This document shows, piece by piece, positions 33,332 through 42,373 of a DNA stretch of 64,000 nucleotides. Both the position numbers and the translations under genes were made by a program. How positions within the stretch are numbered: the first letter of the stretch is position 1; every line of letters starts with the position of its first letter. The notes beneath the pieces are model-generated. The model made no database searches. It was not told where the DNA came from and worked only from the letters and a program-made list of their open reading frames with translations. Source of the DNA: an uncultured Roseobacter sp. (GTDB lineage Bacteria > Pseudomonadota > Alphaproteobacteria > Rhodobacterales > Rhodobacteraceae); NCBI GenBank assembly GCA_947501635.1, contig CANMWT010000002.1, positions 124,001 through 188,000 on the forward strand, in the 5' to 3' direction.

Positions 33332-33779
33332 AAAGGAAAGTGGTGTTGATTTCAGCTTTCTGAGGTTGAGCCCTGCGGAAGCCCTCGCTGCGCGGTTGAG
33401 CGCAGGCGAGCACATAAGGAAACCGGAAATTGCAAAGTTTCTGCTGGCCAATCCTCCTGACGGCTGGCCTGCAAATCTGACGGAGCACGTAGTCGGGCTG
33501 CTGGAGGGCAAAATCAAAGGGCCGAAGGGGCGCCCCCAAATCAGGAACGCGGCGATCCGGAAAAACCTGATACAGATTTTTTACCCGGTTATCCTGCGCG
33601 TACTGCAGGGCGATCTCAACGATGTTCCGGGCGGGTTTGATGAAGCCGTCGATATTCTCGGAAACGAGTTGGATGACACACTGGCACCGCACGAGCGAGC
33701 AAAGTCGATAACATCAATGCTGGTGTTTGGCAGCACGGGTCACGAAAAAACGGTTCAGGAACTGTACAGGTCGAAATAA
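33321..33779 (+). CDS. Hypothetical protein, accessory region
   Basis: 152 residues, not recognised. The N-terminal part (LSPAEALAARLSAGEHIRKP) looks helical and a central segment is basic (GKIKGPKGRPQIRNAAIRKN). The ATG at 33321 overlaps the end of the XRE gene, so the two are co-translated. A longer frame from 33183 would lie over the XRE gene and is rejected. Possibly a small phage-type protein such as a terminase-associated factor; this is speculation from context. Confidence 0.62.
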   Translation: MTDEKESGVDFSFLRLSPAEALAARLSAGEHIRKPEIAKFLLANPPDGWPANLTEHVVGLLEGKIKGPKGRPQIRNAAIRKNLIQIFYPVILRVLQGDLNDVPGGFDEAVDILGNELDDTLAPHERAKSITSMLVFGSTGHEKTVQELYRSK

Positions 33780-33865
33780 TCAATCCAGAAAAACATTTTT
33801 ATTTGGAATGATCGGCGAAGCAGCTGGCAACATATTGCGCGGGCATTTGTTTAAGGAGTGCCCAA

Positions 33866-34078
33866 ATGTTAAGAAACGTTTCCCGCCGGTCCGCTGAACC
33901 GGTTCTTCTCGACCGCCGCCATCAAATTCAGTCATCCACCGACGGACTGGTTACAGTCTTTGTGTGGGACAGGTGGCAAATGTCCGCAAATCATACCGCA
34001 ACTTTACCCTGGAAGTTCTCTTTTAAACCAGAGCCGGGCGACGTGCTCGCTCAGGTGAAACGGAGGTTGCAGCAGTGA
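33866..34078 (+). CDS. Small hypothetical protein upstream of methyltransferase
   Basis: 70 residues (DGLVTVFVWDRWQMSANHTA), basic at the C-terminus (LAQVKRRLQQ). The ATG follows AAGGAG at about 11 nt, and its stop overlaps the methyltransferase start by 4 bp, which supports real translation. The family is not recognised. Confidence 0.55.
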   Translation: MLRNVSRRSAEPVLLDRRHQIQSSTDGLVTVFVWDRWQMSANHTATLPWKFSFKPEPGDVLAQVKRRLQQ

Positions 34079-35394
34079 GCGGAGTTTCCGGATTTCCGAA
34101 CAGTGGCGTCGCGGCCGTTTCATCCCTGATACCTTATTCAAACAACCCGCGTACGCACACGACAAAGCAGATCCGCCAGATAGCGCGGAGCATTGAACGC
34201 TTTGGCTGGACCAACCCGATCCTGATTGATGCAGAGAATGGTGTAATCGCCGGCCACGGTCGATTGGAGGCGGCAAAACAGCTTGGCATGTCCGAAGTGC
34301 CGGTTCTGCGTCTCGATCACATGAGCGAGGCCGAAAAACAGGCCTATATAATAGCGGACAACAAACTGGCTGAAAATGCCGGCTGGGATGATGCGCTTCT
34401 GGCCGCCGAACTGCAGGGTCTGTTTGATCTGGATATTGATGTTGAGCTCACCGGCTTCGATATGGGCGAGATCGACATCATTTTCGGACAGGATCCGGTA
34501 TCGGAAGACGAAACCGTTCCCGAACCGGACACTGGTACACCGGCTGTGAACCGCGCGGGCGATATGTGGCTGATCGGGCCGCACCGCCTGGTCTGCGGCG
34601 ACTGCCTTGACCGCACTACGTGGAGCGAACTGCTCGGCACCGACAAAGCGCAGATGGTCTTTACCGATCCGCCTTATAATGTGCGCGTGGACGGCCATGT
34701 CTCAGGGCTGGGGCAAAAGAAGCACCGAGAGTTTGCCATGGCGTCGGGTGAGATGTCTGTCGAAGCCTTCACGTACTTTCTGCGCAGCACGTTCAAACGC
34801 CTGACCGAGTTCAGCGAAGACGGTTCTATTCATTACATATGCATGGACTGGCGGCATATGACCGAGCTGCTGGCAGCGTCCGACGCTATATATAACGAGC
34901 TCAAAAACCTCTGTGTCTGGGCCAAAAGCAATGCCGGTATGGGCAGCTTCTACCGCTCACAGCATGAACTGGTCTTTGTTTTCAAAAACGGCACCGCAGC
35001 ACATATCAACAATTTCGGGCTGGGTGCCACCGGACGCCACCGTTCTAATGTCTGGGAATATGCGGGCGCGAATACCTTCCGCGAAGGGCGGATGGAGGAC
35101 CTGCACGCGCATCCCACAGTCAAACCGCTGCAAATGGTCATGGACGCGATCCTTGACTGTTCAAAGCGCGGCGGGCTGGTCGTCGATGCCTTTGCCGGAT
35201 CAGGAACCACGCTGTTGGCTGCCGCAAAGACAGGGCGTGCGGGCGCTGGGATCGAGATTGATCCCCACTATGCAGATCTCATCCTGCGTCGTCTTGAAGC
35301 GGATACCGGGGAAACTGCAGTGCATGCGGAGACCTTGGACAGTTTTGCAGAGATGAGGCGCCAGCGGACAGGAGGGCTGATCGATGTCCGATGA
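34075..35394 (+). CDS. DNA methyltransferase with N-terminal ParB-like domain
   Basis: 439 residues. Residues about 15-115 are a ParB/Srx-type nuclease-like domain (IPYSNNPRTH, then VIAGHGRLEAAKQLG). The catalytic part is an amino-methyltransferase of the beta arrangement: motif IV DPPY at 198-201, target-recognition region, then motif I DAFAGSGTT at 371-379. It would methylate adenine N6 or cytosine N4. ParB-methylase fusions like this are typical of prophages and usually act without a cognate restriction enzyme. The start is a GTG at 34075 coupled to the upstream small gene. The next gene overlaps by 11 bp. Confidence 0.88.
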   Translation: MSGVSGFPNSGVAAVSSLIPYSNNPRTHTTKQIRQIARSIERFGWTNPILIDAENGVIAGHGRLEAAKQLGMSEVPVLRLDHMSEAEKQAYIIADNKLAENAGWDDALLAAELQGLFDLDIDVELTGFDMGEIDIIFGQDPVSEDETVPEPDTGTPAVNRAGDMWLIGPHRLVCGDCLDRTTWSELLGTDKAQMVFTDPPYNVRVDGHVSGLGQKKHREFAMASGEMSVEAFTYFLRSTFKRLTEFSEDGSIHYICMDWRHMTELLAASDAIYNELKNLCVWAKSNAGMGSFYRSQHELVFVFKNGTAAHINNFGLGATGRHRSNVWEYAGANTFREGRMEDLHAHPTVKPLQMVMDAILDCSKRGGLVVDAFAGSGTTLLAAAKTGRAGAGIEIDPHYADLILRRLEADTGETAVHAETLDSFAEMRRQRTGGLIDVR

Positions 35395-35770
35395 GAATTA
35401 CGATGTTGGCTACGGCCGTCCGCCCAAACACACGCAGTTCAAAAAAGGTCAGTCGGGCAATCCGAAAGGCCGAAAGAAAGGCGCGCGCGGTCTGAAAACC
35501 GATCTGCGTGCCGAGCTGAATGAACGCATTGAGATCACTGAGAACGGTAAGACTGTGAAACTGACCAAACAGCAACTTATGGTCAAACAACTCGCGGCCA
35601 AAGCGATCAAGGGTGACGTCCGCGCAATTGGCAAACTGGCTGACCTGACGATCGCATTGCTTGGTGCGGAAGATGAAACCCGCAAGGCCGCCGCAACGCT
35701 ACCTGCGGATGATGACGCCATCCTGCAGGCGTGGCTCAAGCGGGAGGTCGGAGGGCAGTCAGATGACTGA
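35384..35770 (+). CDS. DUF5681 domain protein
   Basis: 128 residues. The N-terminus matches the DUF5681 pattern (GYGRPPKHTQFKKGQSGNPK followed by GRKKGARG), a basic glycine-rich stretch found in small proteins encoded just before terminase genes. The helical remainder (QQLMVKQLAAKAIKGDVRAI) may bind DNA or act as a small-terminase-like subunit. It overlaps the methyltransferase gene by 11 bp and the terminase gene by 8 bp. Confidence 0.82.
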   Translation: MSDENYDVGYGRPPKHTQFKKGQSGNPKGRKKGARGLKTDLRAELNERIEITENGKTVKLTKQQLMVKQLAAKAIKGDVRAIGKLADLTIALLGAEDETRKAAATLPADDDAILQAWLKREVGGQSDD

Positions 35771-37211
35771 AAAACAGGAAATCTTTGACGCTATTCTGCG
35801 TCAGGACTTTGCGTCCTTTCTTGCGAAGGTCTTTGCAGAAGTCTCCGGCGGGGACCAGTTCATTCCGAACTGGCATATTGATACTATTGCCTGGGAACTT
35901 GAGCAGATCATGCGTGGGAACAACATGCGTCTGATTGTGACGATGCCGCCGCGCTATCTGAAGTCCATCGCCATATCGGTGGCCTGGCCGGCATGGATGC
36001 TGGGGCATAATCCGCATCTGCGCATTGTCTGTGTCAGTTACTCTGGTGATCTGTCTGCCAAACACGCCAATGACTGCCGCGCCGTGATGCAAACCGACTG
36101 GTTCCAGAGGGTCTTTCCAAACACCCAGCTAAAAAGGGGCGGCAGCGCCGAGATGGACTTCCGCACCAAGCAGGGTGGGGGGCGTTTGTCCACCTCGGTT
36201 GGGGGCACGCTTACCGGCCGCGGCGGTGACATCATTATCATCGATGATCCGATCAAGCCGGATGATGCAAGTTCCGAAACCACTCGTAAGAATGTGCTGA
36301 CCTGGTTCAGGAACACGTTGCTTTCGCGGCTTAACAACAAAAAGACAGGATCCATCGTGTTGGTCATGCAGCGGCTGCATGAAGAGGATCTGGCGGGGCA
36401 TCTGCTCGAAGACGGAGGGTGGCGTCATCTGTGTTTGCCGGCCATTGCGGAAGACGATCTGGAGATTGCCATCGGCGACGGCAAAACCAAACTGTTTCGG
36501 GAAGGCGAGGTGCTGCACCCTGAGCGCGAGAGCCGCGCACAACTGGACCGGCTGCGCCGCAGCATGGGCACAGCGACTTTTTCGGCGCAATACCAGCAAA
36601 GCCCAGTGCCTGCCGAAGGTCTTCATGTCAAACGCGACTGGTTGCGTTTCTACCAAACGTCACCTGAAAAAGCGATCGGTGACCGCATTGTTCAAAGCTG
36701 GGACACGGCCAGCAAAGATGGCGTGTTCAACGACTATTCCGTTTGCATCACGGTTCTGATCCGCAAGCGTGAGATCTATGTGCTCGATGTCTTTCGTGCC
36801 AAACTGCAGTTTCCGGACCTTAAGCGACAGGTGAAGGCTCTCGCGTGCAAGTGGCAGGCGAATGTACTGCTCATAGAAGACGCTGCCAGCGGCCAGCAAC
36901 TCATTCAGATCCTGCGACATGAAGGACCGCAGGGTGTGCCGCGCCCCATCGCGCGCAAGCCAGAGGGCGACAAAGTCACCCGCTTTTCCGCTCAAACCCA
37001 TCGCATTGAGGCCGGCGCGTTGATCCTGCCCGAGTCCGCACCCTGGCGCGGAGAGTTTGAGCGCGAACTCCTCGGGTTCCCAAACCTAAAGTACGATGAT
37101 CAGGTGGATGCGCTGACCCAGTTGCTGGACTGGGAGAGCGCAAACAGTCGCAGTGGTGCGGACGACATTGTGTTCCCGCCATCCATGTACCCGCAGGTGA
37201 TCGAGCCCTGA
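35763..37211 (+). CDS. Phage terminase large subunit
   Basis: 482 residues. The ATPase domain has a variant Walker A (TMPPRYLKS, about 60-68) and Walker B DIIIIDDPI at 156-164, followed by the coupling segment VLVMQRLHEEDLAGHL. The C-terminal RNase-H-like nuclease has SWDTASKDG and later acidic residues (LIEDAASG and KYDDQVDAL). The ATG at 35763 is used; a longer frame from 35661 overlaps DUF5681. The expected portal, protease and capsid genes do not follow, so this is either a packaging remnant or part of a non-phage cassette. Confidence 0.9.
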   Translation: MTEKQEIFDAILRQDFASFLAKVFAEVSGGDQFIPNWHIDTIAWELEQIMRGNNMRLIVTMPPRYLKSIAISVAWPAWMLGHNPHLRIVCVSYSGDLSAKHANDCRAVMQTDWFQRVFPNTQLKRGGSAEMDFRTKQGGGRLSTSVGGTLTGRGGDIIIIDDPIKPDDASSETTRKNVLTWFRNTLLSRLNNKKTGSIVLVMQRLHEEDLAGHLLEDGGWRHLCLPAIAEDDLEIAIGDGKTKLFREGEVLHPERESRAQLDRLRRSMGTATFSAQYQQSPVPAEGLHVKRDWLRFYQTSPEKAIGDRIVQSWDTASKDGVFNDYSVCITVLIRKREIYVLDVFRAKLQFPDLKRQVKALACKWQANVLLIEDAASGQQLIQILRHEGPQGVPRPIARKPEGDKVTRFSAQTHRIEAGALILPESAPWRGEFERELLGFPNLKYDDQVDALTQLLDWESANSRSGADDIVFPPSMYPQVIEP

Positions 37212-37573
37212 CAGCTATATCCAGGCATGTGATCCGGATCAGACCTGCAACTGCTGGCCCGATGCCAGTCGCTCAGCTTCCCTACAGGTGCATATTGTAG
37301 GGTGGGCAGACAAAGAGCGCAGTCTGCGTCCACGCAGATTGAAAGGCTCAAATTGTGCTTGGAGGGACTAAAACCGTTTCGGCACTGACGGCCCCAACCG
37401 GACATTCGACGCGACTGTCGGCGCTGCACCGCAGCTTTCTCAAAGCGGACGTTCGTGTGCTACATGATGCATAGCGCGAAGGCTTCACGCTATGAAATGC
37501 AAACGCAAATCACTTGATGCCAACGTTACGGTCAGCATCTGCAAAGAGAATATTCTGAATGTGCTTTTACCTT
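37212..37573. other. Intergenic region with hairpin, no gene
   Basis: 362 bp between the terminase and a convergent gene. A hairpin CATAGCG...CGCTATG (37470-37494, with inner GAAG/TTC pairing) may end transcription on one strand, though no T-run follows. Short frames here look random. Confidence 0.45.
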
Positions 37574-38248
37574 TCAAGAATACCGATCGATGCCATCTCG
37601 AAGCGTCAACAGTGCGCGAAGAAATCCTCGCATTTCGCGATGGTTCACGATTGATTCCAGCCGTATTGGGTAATCGTTATCGAAATCGACCTCTCCGCAA
37701 GGCGTATGAACCGACATAAACTCTGGCACATGCGAGGCCGCGACTGCCTGCATAGCCGCGATGAGATCAGTTTCGAGGATGCCAACATAAACTGCCTGTA
37801 GGCGCCGGATTTCCTCGCGACCGCGATAGGCTGGCCCACAGATGTTAGCCATCCATTCCCCATGGTGATGGGGTGCCTCACCTCGGAGATCGATCGCGTC
37901 AAGACTCTCTATGCCGTTGTCGGCTAGTAGCCTCTGGATCATTGCAGCATCGGGATTGCTCTGGCTCCCGTCGATGTCCCAAAGCAGTAGACGAAACGGA
38001 GCAACTAGGTCGCGCCAAGCGCCCTCTACCTCTTCCATGGCAAGGCTTTGGCGCGTTAGCTTATCCTGGTAGTTCTGCCAAGTGTCGATCAGCGACACAC
38101 CGAACCCCGCGACAGCAACACAAACAGCTAGCCAACCTGCCGGCAGCAGTCGCCGGATACCTCGACGGCTGGCATCCCAGGTATCACCAACGACTGCTAT
38201 GCCAGCAGCAAGAAGGGCGATTGTGTGACCAATGACACTAAGCAGCAC
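37574..38248 (-). CDS. Membrane-anchored protein, unknown function
   Basis: 224 residues. Two N-terminal hydrophobic segments (VIGHTIALLAAGIAVVGD and GWLAVCVAVAGFGVSLI) are followed by a soluble domain of about 165 residues (LWDIDGSQSNPDAAMIQRLL, and HTPCGEVDFDNDYPIRLESI). The start is a GTG with only a weak ribosome-binding site. The family is not recognised. It is flanked by decaying phage and IS sequences, so it is likely horizontally acquired. Confidence 0.6.
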   Translation of the reverse strand: MLLSVIGHTIALLAAGIAVVGDTWDASRRGIRRLLPAGWLAVCVAVAGFGVSLIDTWQNYQDKLTRQSLAMEEVEGAWRDLVAPFRLLLWDIDGSQSNPDAAMIQRLLADNGIESLDAIDLRGEAPHHHGEWMANICGPAYRGREEIRRLQAVYVGILETDLIAAMQAVAASHVPEFMSVHTPCGEVDFDNDYPIRLESIVNHREMRGFLRALLTLRDGIDRYS

Positions 38249-38471
38249 AACTGTTTTCCAATGCCGGATGTGAACAGACTCAAGGAAACATCCAATGTGA
38301 GAGCGTATTGTTCAAGGCGATCCTGCCCCTCTATATCACTGGAAGCTTGAGCTTAACCGGCCCATACCTGCCCTTCGCGTAATTTATCAATGCCGCACTG
38401 CGGCCTCTACAAAACGGACGCTATGCGGTATTAAAACTTACCATCATGCTGAATCTGCAAAGGAAAGCTCA

Positions 38472-38819
38472 ATGAGTGAAGCGATATGGGCACTTATCGG
38501 CGTTGTAGTCGGAGGCGTGTTGACGGGATGTGTGGAGCTATTTCTGCAAAGACGCCAATTCCAGCATGAGATAAGTCTTCTGAAACAGCAAAGGCTCGGC
38601 GCCGAAGTTGCAAAGGAAATTTTGACAGAGATGCTGAATCACAAGTCGTATGTCGACCGTTCATTTCAAGCGCTACGAAGACCGATTGGCGGGTTCTCAG
38701 ACGATGAAGTTCGACAGATGCTTCATGAAGTCGATGCCCGGCGCGCCGAACGCGATGACGGCTCAGAATGGTGGTTTCTGCGGTCCCGAGCTGAGGAACG
38801 GCACAAAAATCGCGGGTGA
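38472..38819 (+). CDS. Small membrane-anchored coiled-coil protein
   Basis: 115 residues: an N-terminal membrane anchor (IWALIGVVVGGVLTGCVELF) followed by a charged helical region (QHEISLLKQQRLGAEVAKEI). A good AAAGGAAAG site precedes the ATG. Similar one-span coiled-coil proteins are frequent beside defence or phage genes, but the family is not identified. Confidence 0.62.
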   Translation: MSEAIWALIGVVVGGVLTGCVELFLQRRQFQHEISLLKQQRLGAEVAKEILTEMLNHKSYVDRSFQALRRPIGGFSDDEVRQMLHEVDARRAERDDGSEWWFLRSRAEERHKNRG

Positions 38820-39010
38820 CATACGAAACCTGCTCGGCCAATTGCTGCCTTTGGTCACATCGAAAGACGCCGCGATGCAGCTTGCTCAAAGCTGTCATTC
38901 AAATTGTCGAACCGCTCGCCGTGCAGCTTTTGGCGTACGCCTTGAGAAAAGACCGCAGTATCACTATATCTTGATGACTAATGGCAATTTACTCTAAATG
39001 AGGTGTTTTA

Positions 39011-39520
39011 GTGTCAGTTCTGTTCTCGTGGCTGCAAACGAATTGGTTGGAAGCGACAATGCTTATTGCTTCAATAGCCGCTGTGATAGCGACCATCGTG
39101 GCGGTGCGAGTAGCAGTCTTAGCTCTCGGAGTCGCTAAGCGATCAGCTCAATCTGCCGACGAGGCACATGAAAGGAATGTGAGACTGCAAGCGCGGATCG
39201 TTCTTGCTGAAGCACACAGTAGTTTCGAAAGACTATCGCGTGCGTGCAATGTAAACCGAGTAAAATGGGAACAATACCGATTGAGAAATGCACCATTGCT
39301 CAGCTCAAACTTTTTCGCCACGACCGATGAAATGAAAGAACTGTCCTCTTTGAGGATGCAGGCGTGTCAAATATTGCGTGTCTCGACAGAAAACCTTCAG
39401 CACATCGAAGAGATGGAGTTATGTGATCTTGAGAATGCGATACCTAAGGCTCGCCACGCGACGTCCACAATCGATGCATTGGCACAGCACATTCAAGAGC
39501 CTCGCGGCGCATTTCAATGA
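39011..39520 (+). CDS. Membrane-anchored hypothetical protein
   Basis: 169 residues starting at GTG with GAGGTG upstream. One long N-terminal hydrophobic stretch (ATMLIASIAAVIATIVAVRV, continuing) is followed by a helical cytoplasmic part (SADEAHERNVRLQARIVLAE). The topology is like that of the preceding small protein. Function unknown. Confidence 0.6.
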   Translation: MSVLFSWLQTNWLEATMLIASIAAVIATIVAVRVAVLALGVAKRSAQSADEAHERNVRLQARIVLAEAHSSFERLSRACNVNRVKWEQYRLRNAPLLSSNFFATTDEMKELSSLRMQACQILRVSTENLQHIEEMELCDLENAIPKARHATSTIDALAQHIQEPRGAFQ

Positions 39521-39900
39521 TGGCCCAAACCTGCCGTTCTGCTTGCTCGCTCGGTGTTGCCATGCCGCACGTCAAAATCCGCCGTTCGCCGCCATTGCGA
39601 AATCTGACATAGTTTAGATGTCTGGAACGCGGACATTCGTCACGCCTTCCGTCAGGCATTCAGGAAGAACAAATCCCTAGAAGGAATTTGTAATCGAGTT
39701 GAACGGGCCTCGTCCCACCGTGACATTCCCCAGATTGTTGATAGCCTTTGACCAATGTCTTACCAAATACGGTATGCCCTGTGGCAGCCCATATCCGTGT
39801 AAAGACCCAATTCTGAGGAGCCATCGGTGATGGACGCACATCAGGAACATCATCGAGGCCTTGGCGCCAAGACCCACTATTGCATTGAAAAGGCGAAGTA
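39521..39900. other. Intergenic region upstream of decayed nuclease gene
   Basis: 380 bp with no credible gene. The segment 39616-39660 (ggaacgcggacattcgtcacg) resembles fragments near 17100 and 37445 and is probably a degenerate dispersed element. A 93-codon minus-strand frame (39660-39941) overlaps the next gene start and is not supported. Confidence 0.4.
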
Positions 39901-41118
39901 TTGAGCAGACCTTTAGAAGTTCTTGGCGCACCTGCTTCCAACGCCGGAGATGAATTTCATGAAGCTTGGGCGCTCGGAAACGCCCTAAAACTGCTGGACC
40001 CGACGACAGGGCTTACCGAGCTAACGGTCGAGGGCGTCAGGGACGCTGCTGAAACCAATGACAAAGCCAATTGGGACGGTGTGGACTGCGCACTATACTT
40101 CGACGACAACGAGCATCCTGAGAACTCGCGCGTTGAACTCGTTCAGCTGAAGTACTCGGTGACTGGCCAGAACAAAAGTTGGACACTAGCTCGTTTGTGC
40201 GCATCAACAAATAAGGCAGGCAATAACTCTGTGGCGCGGAGACTTGCAGACGCATTTAAGGGTGCGACTAAGGGGAAAAAACCTAGCAAGGTGGAGGCAT
40301 CACTAAGCATTAAACTGGTAACGAACCAGCCGATAGCAAAAAACCTTCAAAACACTATAGCCAAGGCAAAAAGCAGCGAGTTACAGGGAGACGAATACGA
40401 CTTGCTGAAGCGCGCAACTGGTCTCGAAAAGAAGCAGCTAATCCAATTTTGCAAGTTGCTATCGCTTGTAGGCGGTGAGAACGCCAGGGCGGAGCTCCGT
40501 AAGCAGAACGTAAAGGCAATCGCTGAACTCATCTTGAGCCCAGTCAAAGACATGTCTGACAGCCTTCGGTTATCGGTTTCGCTGACGCAGCCGAAGCGTC
40601 AGTTGTAGAGCGTCGCGCAGCCGTTGACGCTGAAGCTTCAACAGCTTCCAAAAAACCGTCCTCAAAGCTTGGTGTGCTTTTGAGGTTTCAGATTGATGAA
40701 GTAACAAAGTTGCTCAAGAATGGAGAAATCTCTCCGAAGGAGATCTGCGCATCTATCTTGACCAAGCCTGAACTGGCGAAGCTTATAACCGTCCATCTTG
40801 AGGAAGCGATCAGACGGCTTCAGACTGACCCCTTGGAGCGGGCACCTCATAAAGCGGTTGAGCATTTGCCTGCAGTCTTGCGCCACTTGCGACCCACCAT
40901 CCATGCCGGGATCAGGCCGGGGCGTGTTGAGGCATCGCACGACTTACTGGTCAAAGCTGTTGTTAGCGCACTCACCCGAGCAACGGGCAGTGCCCCAAAG
41001 CGGACCTGGGACGCGTTCAAAGAGGAAGAGTCAGGCTTCGGTCTTGAATGCTGCCGAATTCTGGCGCGCGAGTTGAACCTCGCTCTTCCAGTGAATCTCA
41101 GTAGAGAGGAGCCGCTTG
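39901..41118 (+). pseudogene. Cap4/DUF4297-like nuclease gene, frameshifted and truncated by IS
   Basis: The first 235 codons (TTG start at 39901 after AAGGCGAAG) resemble the N-terminal nuclease domain of antiviral STAND or Cap4-type proteins: GDEFHEAWALGNALKLL, then WDGVDCALYFDD (D62) and VELVQLKYS (E79, Q82, K84), i.e. a PD-(D/E)XK core. The frame ends at 40608. A second frame opens at 40560 and continues (VIGFADAAEASVVERR, later RFQIDEVTKLLKNGEI) until it runs into the IS end at 41119. A frameshift near 40560-40600 followed by IS truncation is the simplest reading. The NTPase and sensor parts are missing. It is not certain that the second frame belongs to the same protein. Confidence 0.6.
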
Positions 41119-41933
41119 GGCACTGTCAGAAAGATTACTGTTGAGACGGGCAGGGCGGCTTCGTAGCGTCGGAACATGACCAAACCTGATCCGTTCAAGG
41201 GCTTTCAGAGCAGCCCAGAAATTATTCGCCTGGCGGTTATGCTCTACGTCAGGTTTACCCTGTCTCTTCGCAATGTCGAGGACCTGTTGCATGAACGCGG
41301 CGTCGAAATCAGCCATGAAACGGTTCGGTTTTGGTGGCTCCGTTTCGGCCCGATGTTTGCCTCGGAGATCCGGAAGCGGAGGATTGAGGGGCTACGATCC
41401 AGCCGCTGGCGTTGGCACTTCGACGAGATATTCGTGAAGATCAATGGCGAACGCCATTACTTGTGGCGGGCCGTCGATCACGAAGGCGAGGTGCTTGAAA
41501 GCTTCGTTACCAAGACGCGCGACAAGAAGGCGGCATTGAAATTCTTGAAGAAAACAATGAAGCGGCATGGCCGTCCACACGTATTCGTCACGGACAAGTT
41601 GCGTTCATATGGGGCCGCGCTGAAGGAAATCGGGGTGGCGGATCGTCAGGAAACCGGTCGCTGGCTGAACAACAGAGTGGAAAACTCACATCTTCCATTT
41701 CGACGACGAGAACGGGCGATGCTTCCATTCCGGCGCATGCGAAGTTTGCAGAAATTCGCCTCAGTCCATTCCTCAGTGCACAATCATTTCAATCAGGAAC
41801 GCCACCTCTACTCACGAGAAAACTTCAAGCTGAACCGAAGCGCCGCTCTCGCCGAGTGGCGTCAACTTTGTTCCGCATAGGTTCACGCATTTAGCGGCAA
41901 ACTGAGAATAGTTCGAATCCGTCTGACAGCACC
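41119..41933 (+). mobile_element. IS6-family insertion sequence
   Basis: About 815 bp. The left end GGCACTGTCAGA (41119-41130) is imperfectly inverted at the right end (TCTGACAGCACC, 41922-41933). It encodes one IS6-type transposase. Flanking octamers (gccgcttg and ttcccggc) do not match, so there is no target duplication. Together with the truncated genes on both sides this suggests an adjacent deletion, a known result of IS6 transposition. Confidence 0.82.
41176..41880 (+). CDS. IS6-family transposase
   Basis: 234-residue DDE transposase, full length for the family. N-terminal HTH (RNVEDLLHERGVEISHETVR), then the catalytic residues in WHFDEIFVKI (first D), VTDKLRSYGAAL (second D) and NNRVENSHLPFRRRER (E). 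The frame is intact, so the element may still be active. The neighbouring genes are broken by its ends. Confidence 0.92.
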   Translation: MTKPDPFKGFQSSPEIIRLAVMLYVRFTLSLRNVEDLLHERGVEISHETVRFWWLRFGPMFASEIRKRRIEGLRSSRWRWHFDEIFVKINGERHYLWRAVDHEGEVLESFVTKTRDKKAALKFLKKTMKRHGRPHVFVTDKLRSYGAALKEIGVADRQETGRWLNNRVENSHLPFRRRERAMLPFRRMRSLQKFASVHSSVHNHFNQERHLYSRENFKLNRSAALAEWRQLCSA

Positions 41934-42333
41934 TTCCCGGCGGGTCATCGGCTGGGCTGTCAGCAACCGCATGAAGCGCGATCTGGCTATTAGGGCTCTG
42001 AAGATGGCCGTCGCCTTCAGGTCACCGCCCAAAGGCTGCATTCATCACACGGATCGTTGATCGCAATACTGTTCTCACGACTATCAAAAGATCCTGCGTC
42101 AACACGGGTTCAAAGTATCGATGAGTGGAAAAGGCAATTGCTATGACAACGCTGCGATTGAGACGTTCTTCAAAACGATCAAAGTTGAGCTGATCTGGCG
42201 ACGGTCATGGGACACACGGCGGCAGGCTGAAATGGCGATCTTCGAATACATAAACGGGTTCTACAATCCACGCCGCCGCCACTCAGCATTAGGCTGGAAA
42301 AGCCCTGTCGCCTTCGAACGTAAGGTGGCTTAA
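41934..42333 (+). pseudogene. IS3-family transposase (OrfB) C-terminal remnant
   Basis: The end of an rve-type OrfB: SRRVIGWAVSNRMKRDLAIR, then IHHTDR followed by a TGA at 42058-42060 where a glycine is expected (HTDRGSQY in the family), then SGKGNCYDNAAIETFFKTIK and FYNPRRRHSALGWKSP. The N-terminal half and OrfA are missing; the IS6 element abuts directly. It therefore carries a nonsense mutation and is truncated. Confidence 0.87.
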
Positions 42334-42373
42334 AAGAGCACTTGGGGTGGCACTAAAACGTGACAGGTCCAGT

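Noticed and set aside
33017-33517. N-terminal extension of the nuclease-like protein to 33517
   Set aside because: It would cover the XRE gene and part of the next gene on the other strand and has no homologous feel before the ATG at 33016.
40674-41144. 156-codon frame as an intact independent gene
   Set aside because: Its last codons lie inside the IS6 left end and the frame is open upstream of the ATG, so it is better read as part of a broken gene.
37212-42373. tRNA-type attachment site or integrase marking a genomic island
   Set aside because: No tRNA gene, integrase or matching direct repeats could be found by eye at either side of the accessory region.
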